Source: Bacillus sp. NTK034 (GTDB lineage: Bacteria; Bacillota; Bacilli; Bacillales; Cytobacillaceae). From it: a stretch of DNA of 64,000 bases. The position numbers and the translations under genes were made by a program. The stretch is taken from assembly GCF_017303275.1 (NCBI RefSeq), contig NZ_JAFKOJ010000001.1, forward strand, positions 682,001 through 746,000. The letters run 5' to 3'. The notes beneath the pieces were generated by a model, which worked only from the letters and a program-made list of their open reading frames with translations, ran no database searches and was not told where the DNA came from. Of the stretch, positions 54,946-64,000 are shown piece after piece; position 1 is the first letter of the stretch, and each line of letters opens with the position of its first letter.

Positions 54946-55536
54946 ATGACAGCTTTTCTATTAGCTATTAGCCTGCTGCTTAATATTGTAGCGTTATTAG
55001 CCATTATTCTGCTGTTTCTGCGTCAGAACAAATTAATGGAAACAGAGAAAAAACAGGAAAGAGTGCTTGTTGAAATGGAAGAAGTCATATCTTCTTACCT
55101 TATTCAAATGAAGGAAGAAAACGATGATTTTATAAACAAATTTTCGCAGATAAATGCTAAAAACCAAATATCTGTAAAAGAAAAAAGTATCCAGTTAAAT
55201 AAGGAAAGAAAAAGTGATGAACATATAGCTGGAGCTGAGGAGAAATCAATGCGATTAGCCAGAGCATCTGTATACCAGGCTTCTAAAGCCTACAAAAATA
55301 ATTTAAGGGCTTTAGAGGAAGAATTGAATGAAACAGAAGGTTTGAAGGAAGCTGAATCTGTAATGCAGTCAGACAGCAGTCAGCGGGCTAAAGCAGCGAT
55401 TTTTTCATCATTGGAAGATCAAGTGTTTATGATGAAAAAACAGGGAATGAATGTGGAGGATATTGCAAAAAAATTAGGAAAAGGGAAGACAGAAATCGAA
55501 TTAATGCTTAAATTTCGTCAAAATCAGCAAGAATAG
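54946..55536 (+). CDS. swrB: SwrB-like membrane protein (YlxL)
   Basis: A 196-residue protein with one N-terminal membrane helix (residues 4-26), a coiled-coil middle and a C-terminal helix-turn-helix-like end (EDIAKKLGKGKTEIELMLKF). This layout and its place just before rpsB match B. subtilis SwrB, which promotes basal-body completion and sigma-D activity and is required for swarming. The sequence is divergent. GAGGGATATC precedes the ATG. Confidence 0.8.
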   Translation: MTAFLLAISLLLNIVALLAIILLFLRQNKLMETEKKQERVLVEMEEVISSYLIQMKEENDDFINKFSQINAKNQISVKEKSIQLNKERKSDEHIAGAEEKSMRLARASVYQASKAYKNNLRALEEELNETEGLKEAESVMQSDSSQRAKAAIFSSLEDQVFMMKKQGMNVEDIAKKLGKGKTEIELMLKFRQNQQE

Positions 55537-55537
55537 C

Positions 55538-55566
55538 TTGATTGTGAAAAACACTTATGCTATATT
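55538..55566 (+). promoter_or_regulatory. Predicted sigma-A promoter for rpsB
   Basis: TTGATT at 55538-55543, a 17-base spacer and TATATT at 55561-55566. The -35 overlaps the end of swrB. The start would be near 55573. Confidence 0.65.
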
Positions 55567-55572
55567 AACAAA

Positions 55573-56385
<813 letters not shown>

Positions 56386-56386
56386 T

Positions 56387-56446
56387 AAAAAAGCGGAGGC
56401 GCCTTGGAGCGCGGGAGCTGTACTGCTCTAAGGTGCTTTTTCTTGA
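56387..56446 (-). repeat. Inverted repeat fragment after rpsB, related to the flhA/dxr leader element
   Basis: The segment AAAAGCGGAGGCGCCTTGG (from 56389) resembles the reverse complement of the right end of the element at 60847-60973. It folds: AAAAAGC (56388-56394) with GCTTTTT (56435-56441), and CCTTGGAGC (56402-56410) with GCTCTAAGG (56425-56433). On the plus strand it resembles a terminator. Confidence 0.45.
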
Positions 56447-56454
56447 TTTTAAAG

Positions 56455-56492
56455 AAGGTGATAAGAGGGAGCACCCTTTATCACCTTTTTTT
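56455..56492 (+). terminator. Rho-independent terminator between rpsB and tsf
   Basis: A stem AAGGTGATAAG...GGG (56455-56469) / CCC...TATCACCTT (56474-56487) with an AGCA loop and a run of T residues. It is strong, so tsf expression depends on readthrough or a separate, weak promoter (CATACA-17-TATTAT, 56518-56546). Confidence 0.85.
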
Positions 56493-56574
56493 AAAGAAAA
56501 GGCAAAGTTTAGTTTTCCATACAGCTATAAATGGTAAAGATATTATTACATAACTCATTAAGGAGGATCTCATA

Positions 56575-57456
56575 ATGGCAATTACTGCTCAAATGGTTAA
56601 AGAACTTCGTGAAAAAACAGGCGCAGGCATGATGGACTGCAAAAAAGCACTTCAGGAAACTGATGGTGATATGGAAAAAGCAATCGACTTCCTTCGTGAA
56701 AAAGGAATCGCTAAAGCTGCTAAGAAAGGTGACCGTATTGCTGCGGAAGGTCTTACTTCTGTTAAAGTTGACGGAAACGAAGCAGTTATCCTTGAAGTAA
56801 ACTCTGAAACAGATTTCGTTGCCAAAAACGAAGGATTCCAAACTCTTGTAAAAGAAATCGCTGAGCATTTGCTTGCTAACAAGCCGGCTTCAGTAGAAGA
56901 AGCCGCTGGCCAGACAATGGCTAACGGTGCAACTTTAGAATCTCACATCAACAGTGCAATTGCTAAAATCGGTGAAAAGCTTTCTCTTCGCCGCTTCGAA
57001 ATCAAAACAAAAACTGAGAGCGATGCTTTCGGTGCTTATCTTCATATGGGCGGACGCATTGGTGTGTTAACAGTTCTTGAGGGAACAACTGACGAAGATG
57101 CAGCGAAAGATGTTGCAATGCATATTGCTGCCCTAAACCCTAAATATGTATCTCGTGATGAAGTATCACAGGATGAAGTAGAGCGCGAGCGTCAAGTATT
57201 GACTCAGCAAGCTCTTAACGAAGGCAAGCCTGAGAACATCGTTGCTAAGATGGTTGAAGGACGCCTTGGCAAATATTTCGAAGATGTTTGCGTAAACGAC
57301 CAGGCTTTTGTTAAAAACCCTGATCAAAAAGTAGGCAAATTCGTTGAATCTAAAGGCGGAAAAATCCTTGAGTTCGTTCGCTACGAAGTTGGAGAAGGCA
57401 TCGAAAAGCGTGAAGACAACTTCGCTGAAGAAGTAATGAACCAGGTTAAGAAGTAA
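56575..57456 (+). CDS. tsf: Elongation factor Ts
   Basis: Nucleotide exchange factor for EF-Tu. The 293-residue protein has the N-terminal UBA-like domain ([20 protein letters not shown]) and the [11 protein letters not shown] core contact motif, followed by the two-subdomain core. AAGGAGG precedes the ATG. It follows rpsB after 189 bases with two hairpins between. Confidence 0.98.
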   Translation: MAITAQMVKELREKTGAGMMDCKKALQETDGDMEKAIDFLREKGIAKAAKKGDRIAAEGLTSVKVDGNEAVILEVNSETDFVAKNEGFQTLVKEIAEHLLANKPASVEEAAGQTMANGATLESHINSAIAKIGEKLSLRRFEIKTKTESDAFGAYLHMGGRIGVLTVLEGTTDEDAAKDVAMHIAALNPKYVSRDEVSQDEVERERQVLTQQALNEGKPENIVAKMVEGRLGKYFEDVCVNDQAFVKNPDQKVGKFVESKGGKILEFVRYEVGEGIEKREDNFAEEVMNQVKK

Positions 57457-57487
57457 TTTTTGAATAATAATTAATTCAGCTATGATT

Positions 57488-57515
57488 CAGGGAACACTTT
57501 GTGTTCCCTGTTTTT
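57488..57515 (+). terminator. Rho-independent terminator after tsf
   Basis: A perfect ten-base stem CAGGGAACAC / GTGTTCCCTG (57488-57497, 57501-57510) with TTT loop and five T residues. Confidence 0.95.
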
Positions 57516-57549
57516 CAAGAATGAGATAAAATTAAAGAAGCTATGGTGA

Positions 57550-58301
<752 letters not shown>

Positions 58302-58302
<1 letters not shown>

Positions 58303-58859
58303 TGCCAAAACAAGTTATTGCAGATGCAAAAGAAAGAATGACTAAGGCAATTTCAGCTTATACAAGAGAGCTTGCAAGCATCCGTGCAGGTAAAGCAAAT
58401 GCTTCATTACTTGATCGCATCACTGTTGATTACTATGGTGCGCCGACTCCTGTAAATCAGCTTGCCGGGGTGTCTGCTCCAGAAGCACGCCTTTTAGTCA
58501 TTACTCCTTATGACAAATCCATTCTTGGAGAAATTGAAAAAGCCATTCTTAAATCTGATATCGGCTTAAATCCGTCAAATGACGGCAGTGTTATCAGACT
58601 GGCTATTCCTCAGCTTACTGAAGAACGCCGCAAAGAGCTAGTAAAGGTTGTCAAAAAAGAATCTGAAGACGCAAAAGTTGCTATCCGGAATGTTCGCCGC
58701 GATGCCAATGATGACCTTAAAAAGCTTGAGAAAAATGGAGAGATCACAGAAGATGATCTTCGCGGTTTTTCTGACGACATTCAAAAACTTACTGATGACC
58801 ACATCAGTAAGATTGACGATTTAACTAAAGAAAAAGAAAAAGAAATTCTTGCAGTCTAA
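58302..58859 (+). CDS. frr: Ribosome recycling factor
   Basis: Dissociates post-termination ribosomes with EF-G. The 185-residue, L-shaped tRNA mimic is recognised by [42 protein letters not shown] and [18 protein letters not shown] segments. It is translationally coupled to pyrH (TAATG). AGGGGG lies upstream. A terminator follows. Confidence 0.98.
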
Positions 58860-58871
58860 TGACTCTATACC

Positions 58872-58902
58872 AAGAACCCTCTATCAATAGGGGGTTCTTT
58901 TA
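58872..58902 (+). terminator. Rho-independent terminator after frr
   Basis: AAGAACCCTCTA pairs with the following TAGGGGGTTCTT (one G-U pair) around a short TCAA loop; TTTT follows. Confidence 0.88.
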
Positions 58903-59038
58903 CTCTTTGGGAGTATACATATTCAGATCGTGTGTTTACGTGCTGACATCAATGAAATATGCGCAGAAGTCCAGCAGCCCTATCCTGAATTTAGTTTCTG
59001 GCAACATACTCTTTTATAGAGATATATTTAATTATTTT

Positions 59039-59047
59039 TGGTATGAT
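59039..59047 (+). promoter_or_regulatory. Predicted extended -10 promoter for uppS
   Basis: TGGTATGAT at 59039-59047 forms an extended -10; the -35 region is weak. It would give a leader of about 160 bases before uppS. Confidence 0.4.
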
Positions 59048-59213
59048 ATTATCATGCGGAAAGAGGAAATATCATAATTTTACCATTAGAATAATCTCTA
59101 AAAGATACTATGACTGAATATCAGCTATCAATCAGCGGGGAAAAACCCCCCAATGACTGAAGTTTCACTTTATCTTTTATCGGAGGATTAACCTATTTTA
59201 AAGGAGCAGACTT

Positions 59214-59993
59214 ATGTTTGATAAAATGAAGTTATGGAAGTCCCAAAACAGTTCTTCCAATCTCCGAGAGAGAGTTGAAAAAATAAAAGAATTGCAAATT
59301 CCTGAGCATGTTGCCATCATTATGGATGGAAACGGAAGATGGGCAAAAAAAAGAGCTTTACCAAGAGTTGCCGGCCATCATGAGGGAATGAAGGTTGTCC
59401 GAAAAATCACAAGATTTGCGAGCGATATTGGAGTAAAGACCTTAACTTTATATGCATTCTCTACTGAAAATTGGAAAAGGCCTAAAATGGAAGTGGACTT
59501 TCTTATGAAACTGCCTGAGGAATTTCTGGGAACTTTCCTCCCAGAACTGATAGAAGAGAATGTGCAAGTAAGAATGATTGGTTATTTTGACCACTTGCCT
59601 GCCCATACCCGCAATGCAGTTTCCAAAGCGATGGAAGAGACAAAAAATAACACGGGTCTGGTATTGAACTTTGCACTTAATTATGGAAGCAGAGCCGAAA
59701 TACTCGAAGCCGTCAAGCATGTCTTAAATGATTGCAAAAGTGGTATAATGAATGAAAACGAATTGAATGAAGAAAAATTCTCATCCTACCTCATGACGGG
59801 CGGGCTGAAGGATCCCGATCTGCTGATTCGTACAAGCGGTGAAATCAGATTAAGCAATTTTATGCTTTGGCAGCTTGCATACACAGAATTCTGGTTTACG
59901 GATGTATTATGGCCGGATTTCAATGAAGAGCAAATGCTCGAAGCAATCGAGGTATTCCAAAGCCGCCAAAGGCGTTTTGGGGGAGTACAATAA
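59214..59993 (+). CDS. uppS: Undecaprenyl diphosphate synthase
   Basis: Makes the C55 lipid carrier for cell-wall polymers by cis-prenyl transfer. The 259-residue protein has IIMDGNGRWAKKR with the catalytic Asp, GHHEGMKVVRKI, TLYAFSTENWKRP and the C-terminal DLLIRTSGEIRLSNFMLWQ. AAAGGAG precedes the ATG. It is 17 bases upstream of cdsA. Confidence 0.98.
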   Translation: MFDKMKLWKSQNSSSNLRERVEKIKELQIPEHVAIIMDGNGRWAKKRALPRVAGHHEGMKVVRKITRFASDIGVKTLTLYAFSTENWKRPKMEVDFLMKLPEEFLGTFLPELIEENVQVRMIGYFDHLPAHTRNAVSKAMEETKNNTGLVLNFALNYGSRAEILEAVKHVLNDCKSGIMNENELNEEKFSSYLMTGGLKDPDLLIRTSGEIRLSNFMLWQLAYTEFWFTDVLWPDFNEEQMLEAIEVFQSRQRRFGGVQ

Positions 59994-60010
59994 AGGTGTT
60001 GAAATATTGA

Positions 60011-60805
60011 ATGAAGCAGCGTATTATCACAGCAATTATATTTGGGGCAGTCCTCCTGCCAGTCATTATCTATGGAGGCATGCCAATCATCATCCTGGCA
60101 TACTTGCTGGCATCTATTGCACTATATGAACTATTGAAGATGAGAAATTTAAACTTATTCTCGATTCCAGGCATTATTTCTTTACTATTATTGTGGATTT
60201 TCCTTTTGCCTAAAGAATTTCAGTCAATCCTGGATGATTTGAATTATACAAAAATTGAGGTTGCCCTTTTTGGGGTGCTTCTTTTCTTAACGTATACAGT
60301 CGCAACAAAAAATAAATTTACTTTTGATGATGTGGCGTTTTCGATTATGTCTACTTTATATGTTGGAATTGGGTTTTACTATTTTATGGAGACCCGCTTC
60401 GCAGATCAGGGTCTGACCTATCTCTTTTTTGCATTATTCCTTATTTGGGCAACGGATTCTGGTGCCTACTTCATAGGGAAAGCGATGGGAAAGAAGAAGC
60501 TTTGGCCTGAAATCAGCCCAAATAAGACTGTGGAAGGGTCACTTGGTGGTGTGGTCTGTGCTCTTGCCGTGGCGGTATTGTTTATTATCTTCACAGATAT
60601 TGATGAGTCCATGCTGGGATTATTAGTGATTACAGCCATCTTGTCGGTGTTCGGGCAAATAGGGGATTTAGTGGAATCAGCATTAAAGCGTCATTATAAT
60701 GTAAAAGACTCAGGGAATATTCTTCCTGGCCATGGCGGGATTCTGGACCGTTTTGACAGCTTATTATTCGTCCTGCCATTGCTCCACTTTTTTCACTTGC
60801 TGTAA
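60011..60805 (+). CDS. cdsA: Phosphatidate cytidylyltransferase CdsA
   Basis: Forms CDP-diacylglycerol from phosphatidate and CTP. The 264-residue protein has seven or eight membrane helices and the C-terminal signature SALKRHYNVKDSGNILPGHG followed by GILDRFDS. AAAGGTG lies upstream. A repeat separates it from dxr. Confidence 0.97.
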   Translation: MKQRIITAIIFGAVLLPVIIYGGMPIIILAYLLASIALYELLKMRNLNLFSIPGIISLLLLWIFLLPKEFQSILDDLNYTKIEVALFGVLLFLTYTVATKNKFTFDDVAFSIMSTLYVGIGFYYFMETRFADQGLTYLFFALFLIWATDSGAYFIGKAMGKKKLWPEISPNKTVEGSLGGVVCALAVAVLFIIFTDIDESMLGLLVITAILSVFGQIGDLVESALKRHYNVKDSGNILPGHGGILDRFDSLLFVLPLLHFFHLL

Positions 60806-60846
60806 TGCATTGGGCAGAGAGCAGTGTGCGAATACCAGATATCTGC

Positions 60847-60973
60847 CTAGCTCCAGCGCCTGCTCCCTAGAGGTGTCTGGAGTGGGCGCCAAGGAATGCT
60901 TCCTTGGACTAACTTTGCAGGAACAAGCTATCTTTACTTGTTCCAAAGGCGCTTCCGCTTTTCTTATAGGAGG
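60847..60973 (+). repeat. Interspersed Bacillaceae repeat forming the dxr leader
   Basis: It begins CTAGCTCCAGCGCCTG and CCCTAGAGGTGTC and ends GGCGCTTCCGCTTTTCTT next to the dxr ribosome site AGGAGG. The middle carries nested inverted repeats (CCAAGGAA/TTCCTTGG; GGAACAAG/CTTGTTCC). It is a longer version of the element at 43231-43303. Confidence 0.75.
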
Positions 60974-60978
60974 AGACT

Positions 60979-62121
60979 ATGAAACATATCAGTTTAATGG
61001 GTGCAACAGGGTCCATTGGTACACAGACTCTTGATATCATTAAGGAAAACCCAGAGGAATTTAAGCTAGCAGCCATGTCTGCAGGCAGAAATATAGATCT
61101 TGCCCGGAAAATTATCTCTGATTTTCAGCCGGAACTTGTTTCACTATCAGAAAAAAGTTCTGCAGATATTCTTAAAGCTGAGTTTCCCGGCATAACATTT
61201 ACATATGGACATGAAGGTTTGATAGAAGTAGCTGTTTACCCAAAATCTGAAATACTGGTTAATGCAGTTTTAGGCAGCGTAGGACTTGATTCCACATTGC
61301 AGGCGATTGAGGAAAAGAAGACAATCGCCATCGCAAATAAAGAAACCCTTGTGACTGCCGGCCATCTGGTTATGGAAGCAGCAAAGCGAAACGGTGTAAT
61401 GCTTCTTCCTGTAGACAGTGAACACTCAGCTATTTTTCAATCCCTTCAGGGGGAAAAAGAGAAAAATATTGAAAGGCTCATTTTGACAGCTTCTGGAGGA
61501 AGCTTCAGAGACCGCTCCCGCAAGGAATTGGAAAATGTGACAGTTGAACAGGCACTTAATCATCCGAATTGGTCAATGGGAGCAAAAATAACCATCGATT
61601 CAGCCACAATGATGAATAAGGGGCTTGAAGTAATTGAGGCACATTGGCTTTTCTCCATGGATTACAGTAAAATAGATGTCCTTCTTCATAAAGAAAGCAT
61701 TATCCATTCCATGGTGGAATTTCATGACAGCAGTGTAATCGCACAGCTTGGCACTCCTGATATGAGAGTACCTATTCAGTATGCTTTAACTTATCCTGAC
61801 AGGCTTCCGCTCCGAACAGCAAACCGGCTGAACCTTGCTGAAATTGGCAAGCTCCATTTTGCAGAAATGGACTTTGAACGCTTTCGCTGCCTGAAGTTTG
61901 CCTATGAAGCCGGAAAAGCTGGCGGGTCAATGCCAGCTGTATTAAATGCAGCAAATGAAGCTGCGGTTGCTGCATTCTTAGATGGAAAGATTACCTTTCT
62001 GCAAATAGAAGATTTCATCGAAAGAGCACTGGGCAGCCATGACATAATTTCAAATCCAAGTCTTGATGAGATCCAGGAAACAGATTTGGAAACGAGGAAA
62101 TATGTTAACTCGCTTCTATAA
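60979..62121 (+). CDS. dxr: 1-deoxy-D-xylulose 5-phosphate reductoisomerase
   Basis: Second step of the MEP isoprenoid pathway, supplying precursors used by UppS. The 380-residue protein has the NADPH-binding [24 protein letters not shown] and SGGSFRDRS with metal and substrate residues, and [23 protein letters not shown] precedes the ATG. It is followed by the site-2 protease, the usual Bacillus order. Confidence 0.98.
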   Translation: MKHISLMGATGSIGTQTLDIIKENPEEFKLAAMSAGRNIDLARKIISDFQPELVSLSEKSSADILKAEFPGITFTYGHEGLIEVAVYPKSEILVNAVLGSVGLDSTLQAIEEKKTIAIANKETLVTAGHLVMEAAKRNGVMLLPVDSEHSAIFQSLQGEKEKNIERLILTASGGSFRDRSRKELENVTVEQALNHPNWSMGAKITIDSATMMNKGLEVIEAHWLFSMDYSKIDVLLHKESIIHSMVEFHDSSVIAQLGTPDMRVPIQYALTYPDRLPLRTANRLNLAEIGKLHFAEMDFERFRCLKFAYEAGKAGGSMPAVLNAANEAAVAAFLDGKITFLQIEDFIERALGSHDIISNPSLDEIQETDLETRKYVNSLL

Positions 62122-62126
62122 GCTTG

Positions 62127-62189
62127 CGTTCAAGTGCAGAATGGTGGAAGCAGTATAAAATCATTAACACTCACCAGCGCATTTGAACG
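62127..62189 (+). other. Nested hairpin between dxr and rseP
   Basis: CGTTCAAGTGC (62127-62137) pairs with GCATTTGAACG (62179-62189, one G-U pair), and inside it TGGTG (62142-62146) with CACCA (62172-62176). No T-run follows, so it is not a standard terminator. It may be an mRNA-processing or stability element. Confidence 0.45.
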
Positions 62190-62214
62190 ACCTCTAAAAA
62201 AAGGTGGTTAAAAC

Positions 62215-63477
62215 TTGAGTACAGTAATAGCCTTTATTGTTATTTTCGGGGCACTGGTATTTTTCCATGAACTGGGACATTTAATATTTGCAAAAAGAGC
62301 AGGAATTCTCTGCCGGGAGTTCGCTATTGGGTTCGGCCCTAAAGTGTTTTCCTTTAAAAAAGATGAAACAGTTTATACGATTCGTCTATTGCCGATAGGC
62401 GGGTTTGTGCGCATGGCCGGGGAAGATCCCGAGATGGTGGAAATTAAACCGGGATACCGCATTGGCCTGATCCTTGATGACAACGAGGAAGTAAGCAAAA
62501 TTATATTAAACAATAAAGAAAAATATCCAGATGCAAGAATAGTTGAAGTTGAGGATGCTGACATTGAGCATGACCTTGAAATAAAAGGATATGTTGAGGG
62601 TGAAGAGGAAGAGTCAATCCAGATCTTTAAAATCAGCCGTTCAGCGGTGCTGGTAGAGGATGGAACAGAGACGCTCATTGCCCCTTATGACCGTCAATTT
62701 GCATCAAAGACATTAGGCCAGAGAACAATGGCGATTTTCGCAGGCCCTATGATGAATTTTGTTCTTGCCTTTATCGTTTTTGTTCTAATAGCCTTACTTC
62801 AGGGTATTCCGACTAATGAACCTGCGTTGGGCAAGCTGACCCCTGATGGTGCAGCTTATGAAGCCGGGCTTAAGGAAGGCGATTTGGTTCAAAGTGTTGA
62901 TGGAGCAGAAATTTCAAGCTGGTCAGATGTGGTGGAAATCATTAGACAGAATCCAAGTGAAGAATTGGAGTTTTTAGTGGAAAGAAACGGCCAGGAATAT
63001 ACAATACCGGTTACTCCGAAGGTTCAGGATGTTGAAGGCGAAAAGATTGGAATCATTGGCGTATATAGTCCAATGGAGAAATCACCTTTAAAGGCCATAA
63101 CATATGGAGCCAAGGAAACCTATTTCTGGACTAAAGAGATTTTTGTCATGCTAGGCAAGCTTGTCACTGGACAGTTTTCCATTGATGCATTATCTGGTCC
63201 GGTAGGAATCTATGTTTCAACAGATACAGTAGCCAAATCAGGCATATATTACTTAATGAAATGGGCAGGCATCCTAAGTATAAATCTGGGAATTATGAAC
63301 CTGCTTCCAATTCCGGCTCTCGATGGCGGAAGATTAATGTTCTTTGCTGTTGAAGCTGTAAGAGGGAAGCCAATTGACCGCCATAAAGAGGGGATGGTCC
63401 ACTTTATTGGGTTTGCCCTTTTAATGCTATTAATGCTCGTGGTCACTTGGAATGATATTCAGAGATTTTTCCTGTAA
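62215..63477 (+). CDS. rseP: Site-2 membrane metalloprotease RseP/RasP
   Basis: Intramembrane protease that cleaves anti-sigma factors such as RsiW and FtsL, and clears signal peptides. The 420-residue protein has the zinc motif HELGH (FFHELGHLIFAK), a central PDZ domain (LTPDGAAYEAGLKEGDLVQSVDG), and the LDG motif (LLPIPALDGGRLMFF). The start is TTG at 62215 after AAAAAGGTGG. It is followed by proS. Confidence 0.96.
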   Translation: MSTVIAFIVIFGALVFFHELGHLIFAKRAGILCREFAIGFGPKVFSFKKDETVYTIRLLPIGGFVRMAGEDPEMVEIKPGYRIGLILDDNEEVSKIILNNKEKYPDARIVEVEDADIEHDLEIKGYVEGEEEESIQIFKISRSAVLVEDGTETLIAPYDRQFASKTLGQRTMAIFAGPMMNFVLAFIVFVLIALLQGIPTNEPALGKLTPDGAAYEAGLKEGDLVQSVDGAEISSWSDVVEIIRQNPSEELEFLVERNGQEYTIPVTPKVQDVEGEKIGIIGVYSPMEKSPLKAITYGAKETYFWTKEIFVMLGKLVTGQFSIDALSGPVGIYVSTDTVAKSGIYYLMKWAGILSINLGIMNLLPIPALDGGRLMFFAVEAVRGKPIDRHKEGMVHFIGFALLMLLMLVVTWNDIQRFFL

Positions 63478-63500
63478 AAACTTAGAAGAGCTGCATGAAG

Positions 63501-63569
63501 AAGAAGGGTGAGGGCTCAGGTCTTTAGGAAGCTAATAGCTTTTTCTGAAGACCGGGAGACCCTTCTTTT
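63501..63569 (+). terminator. Long terminator hairpin between rseP and proS
   Basis: Nested pairings AAGAAGGGT/ACCCTTCTT (63501-63509, 63559-63567), GGTCTT/AAGACC (63519-63524, 63548-63553) and AGC/GCT close to the loop, followed by TTG. It is large but compatible with a terminator. No T-box motif is present. Confidence 0.6.
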
Positions 63570-63616
63570 GTTTAGAAAGCAGTTTCAATACATATTTTTA
63601 ATTGAGGTGCAAATAA

Positions 63617-64000
<384 letters not shown>

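Larger units (their letters stand above)
58860..59213. other. Intergenic region between frr and uppS
   Basis: 354 bases. It holds the frr terminator, an extended -10 promoter candidate (59039-59047), a short GGGG/CCCC hairpin near 59138-59152, and two copies of ATGACTGA (59109, 59153). A possible 72-codon reading frame starting at 58859 overlaps the terminator and has no family match, so it is not called. Confidence 0.6.

Noticed and set aside
58859..59077. 72-codon plus-strand reading frame after frr
   Set aside because: It overlaps the frr stop and runs through the terminator hairpin; there is no ribosome site or recognisable family.
59138..59152. GGGG/CCCC hairpin before uppS as a riboswitch
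   Set aside because: The stem is only four to five base pairs and no conserved aptamer or terminator accompanies it.
60732..61034. 100-codon frame across the cdsA end and dxr start
   Set aside because: It is an out-of-frame reading of cdsA, the repeat and dxr, and has no ribosome site.
63501..63569. T-box riboswitch before proS
   Set aside because: The AGGGTGAGGG segment does not match the T-box AGGGTGGNACCGCG, and the structure fits a terminator of rseP.

Overview
The window is a compact, low-GC Gram-positive chromosome segment in which essentially every gene lies on the plus strand. Gene content and order (ylxM-ffh-rpsP-khpA-ylqD-rimM-trmD-rplS, rbgA-rnhB, sucCD-dprA-topA-trmFO-xerC-hslVU-codY, the fla/che operon, rpsB-tsf-pyrH-frr-uppS-cdsA-dxr-rseP-proS) match the Bacillus subtilis ylxM-to-proS region closely. 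The organism is therefore a motile member of the Bacillaceae. It is probably not B. subtilis itself, because it carries a lepB between rplS and rbgA, a TIGR02530-type gene in the flagellar operon, a long FlgE, and two extra genes between sigD and swrB. Genus is not resolved from sequence alone; a Cytobacillus-like bacillus would fit.

Layout. 1-3957: the end of a two-gene von Willebrand A (BatA-like) membrane-protein operon. 4216-8825: SRP, ribosome and tRNA-modification operon. 9022-13533: signal peptidase, ribosome-assembly GTPase, RNase HII and a FliK-like/FlhB-tail-like gene pair. 13839-16033: succinyl-CoA synthetase with a predicted CcpA site. 16147-25068: dprA, topA, trmFO and the xerC-hslV-hslU-codY cluster. 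25498-52158: a 30-gene fla/che operon encoding basal body, export apparatus, hook, switch, FlhFG and chemotaxis core. 52440-55536: sigD with its own predicted promoter, a DUF342 protein, an unknown small protein and SwrB. 55684-64000: rpsB-tsf-pyrH-frr, then isoprenoid/phospholipid genes, site-2 protease and the start of proS.

The genes form one growth-and-motility block: translation and secretion machinery, then a CodY gene directly upstream of the flagellar operon it probably controls, then sigma-D, which directs late flagellar genes elsewhere. No rRNA, tRNA, CRISPR, insertion sequence or prophage gene was seen. The most unusual signals are regulatory or architectural. A strong hairpin lies between a perfect Shine-Dalgarno and the swrD start. 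The YlqG/YlqH pair looks like a detached flagellar export-switch module. Interspersed repeats form the 5' leaders of flhA and dxr. A promoter-to-terminator RNA unit sits ahead of topA, and sigD appears uncoupled from fla/che. I found no wholly new multi-gene system that I could defend.
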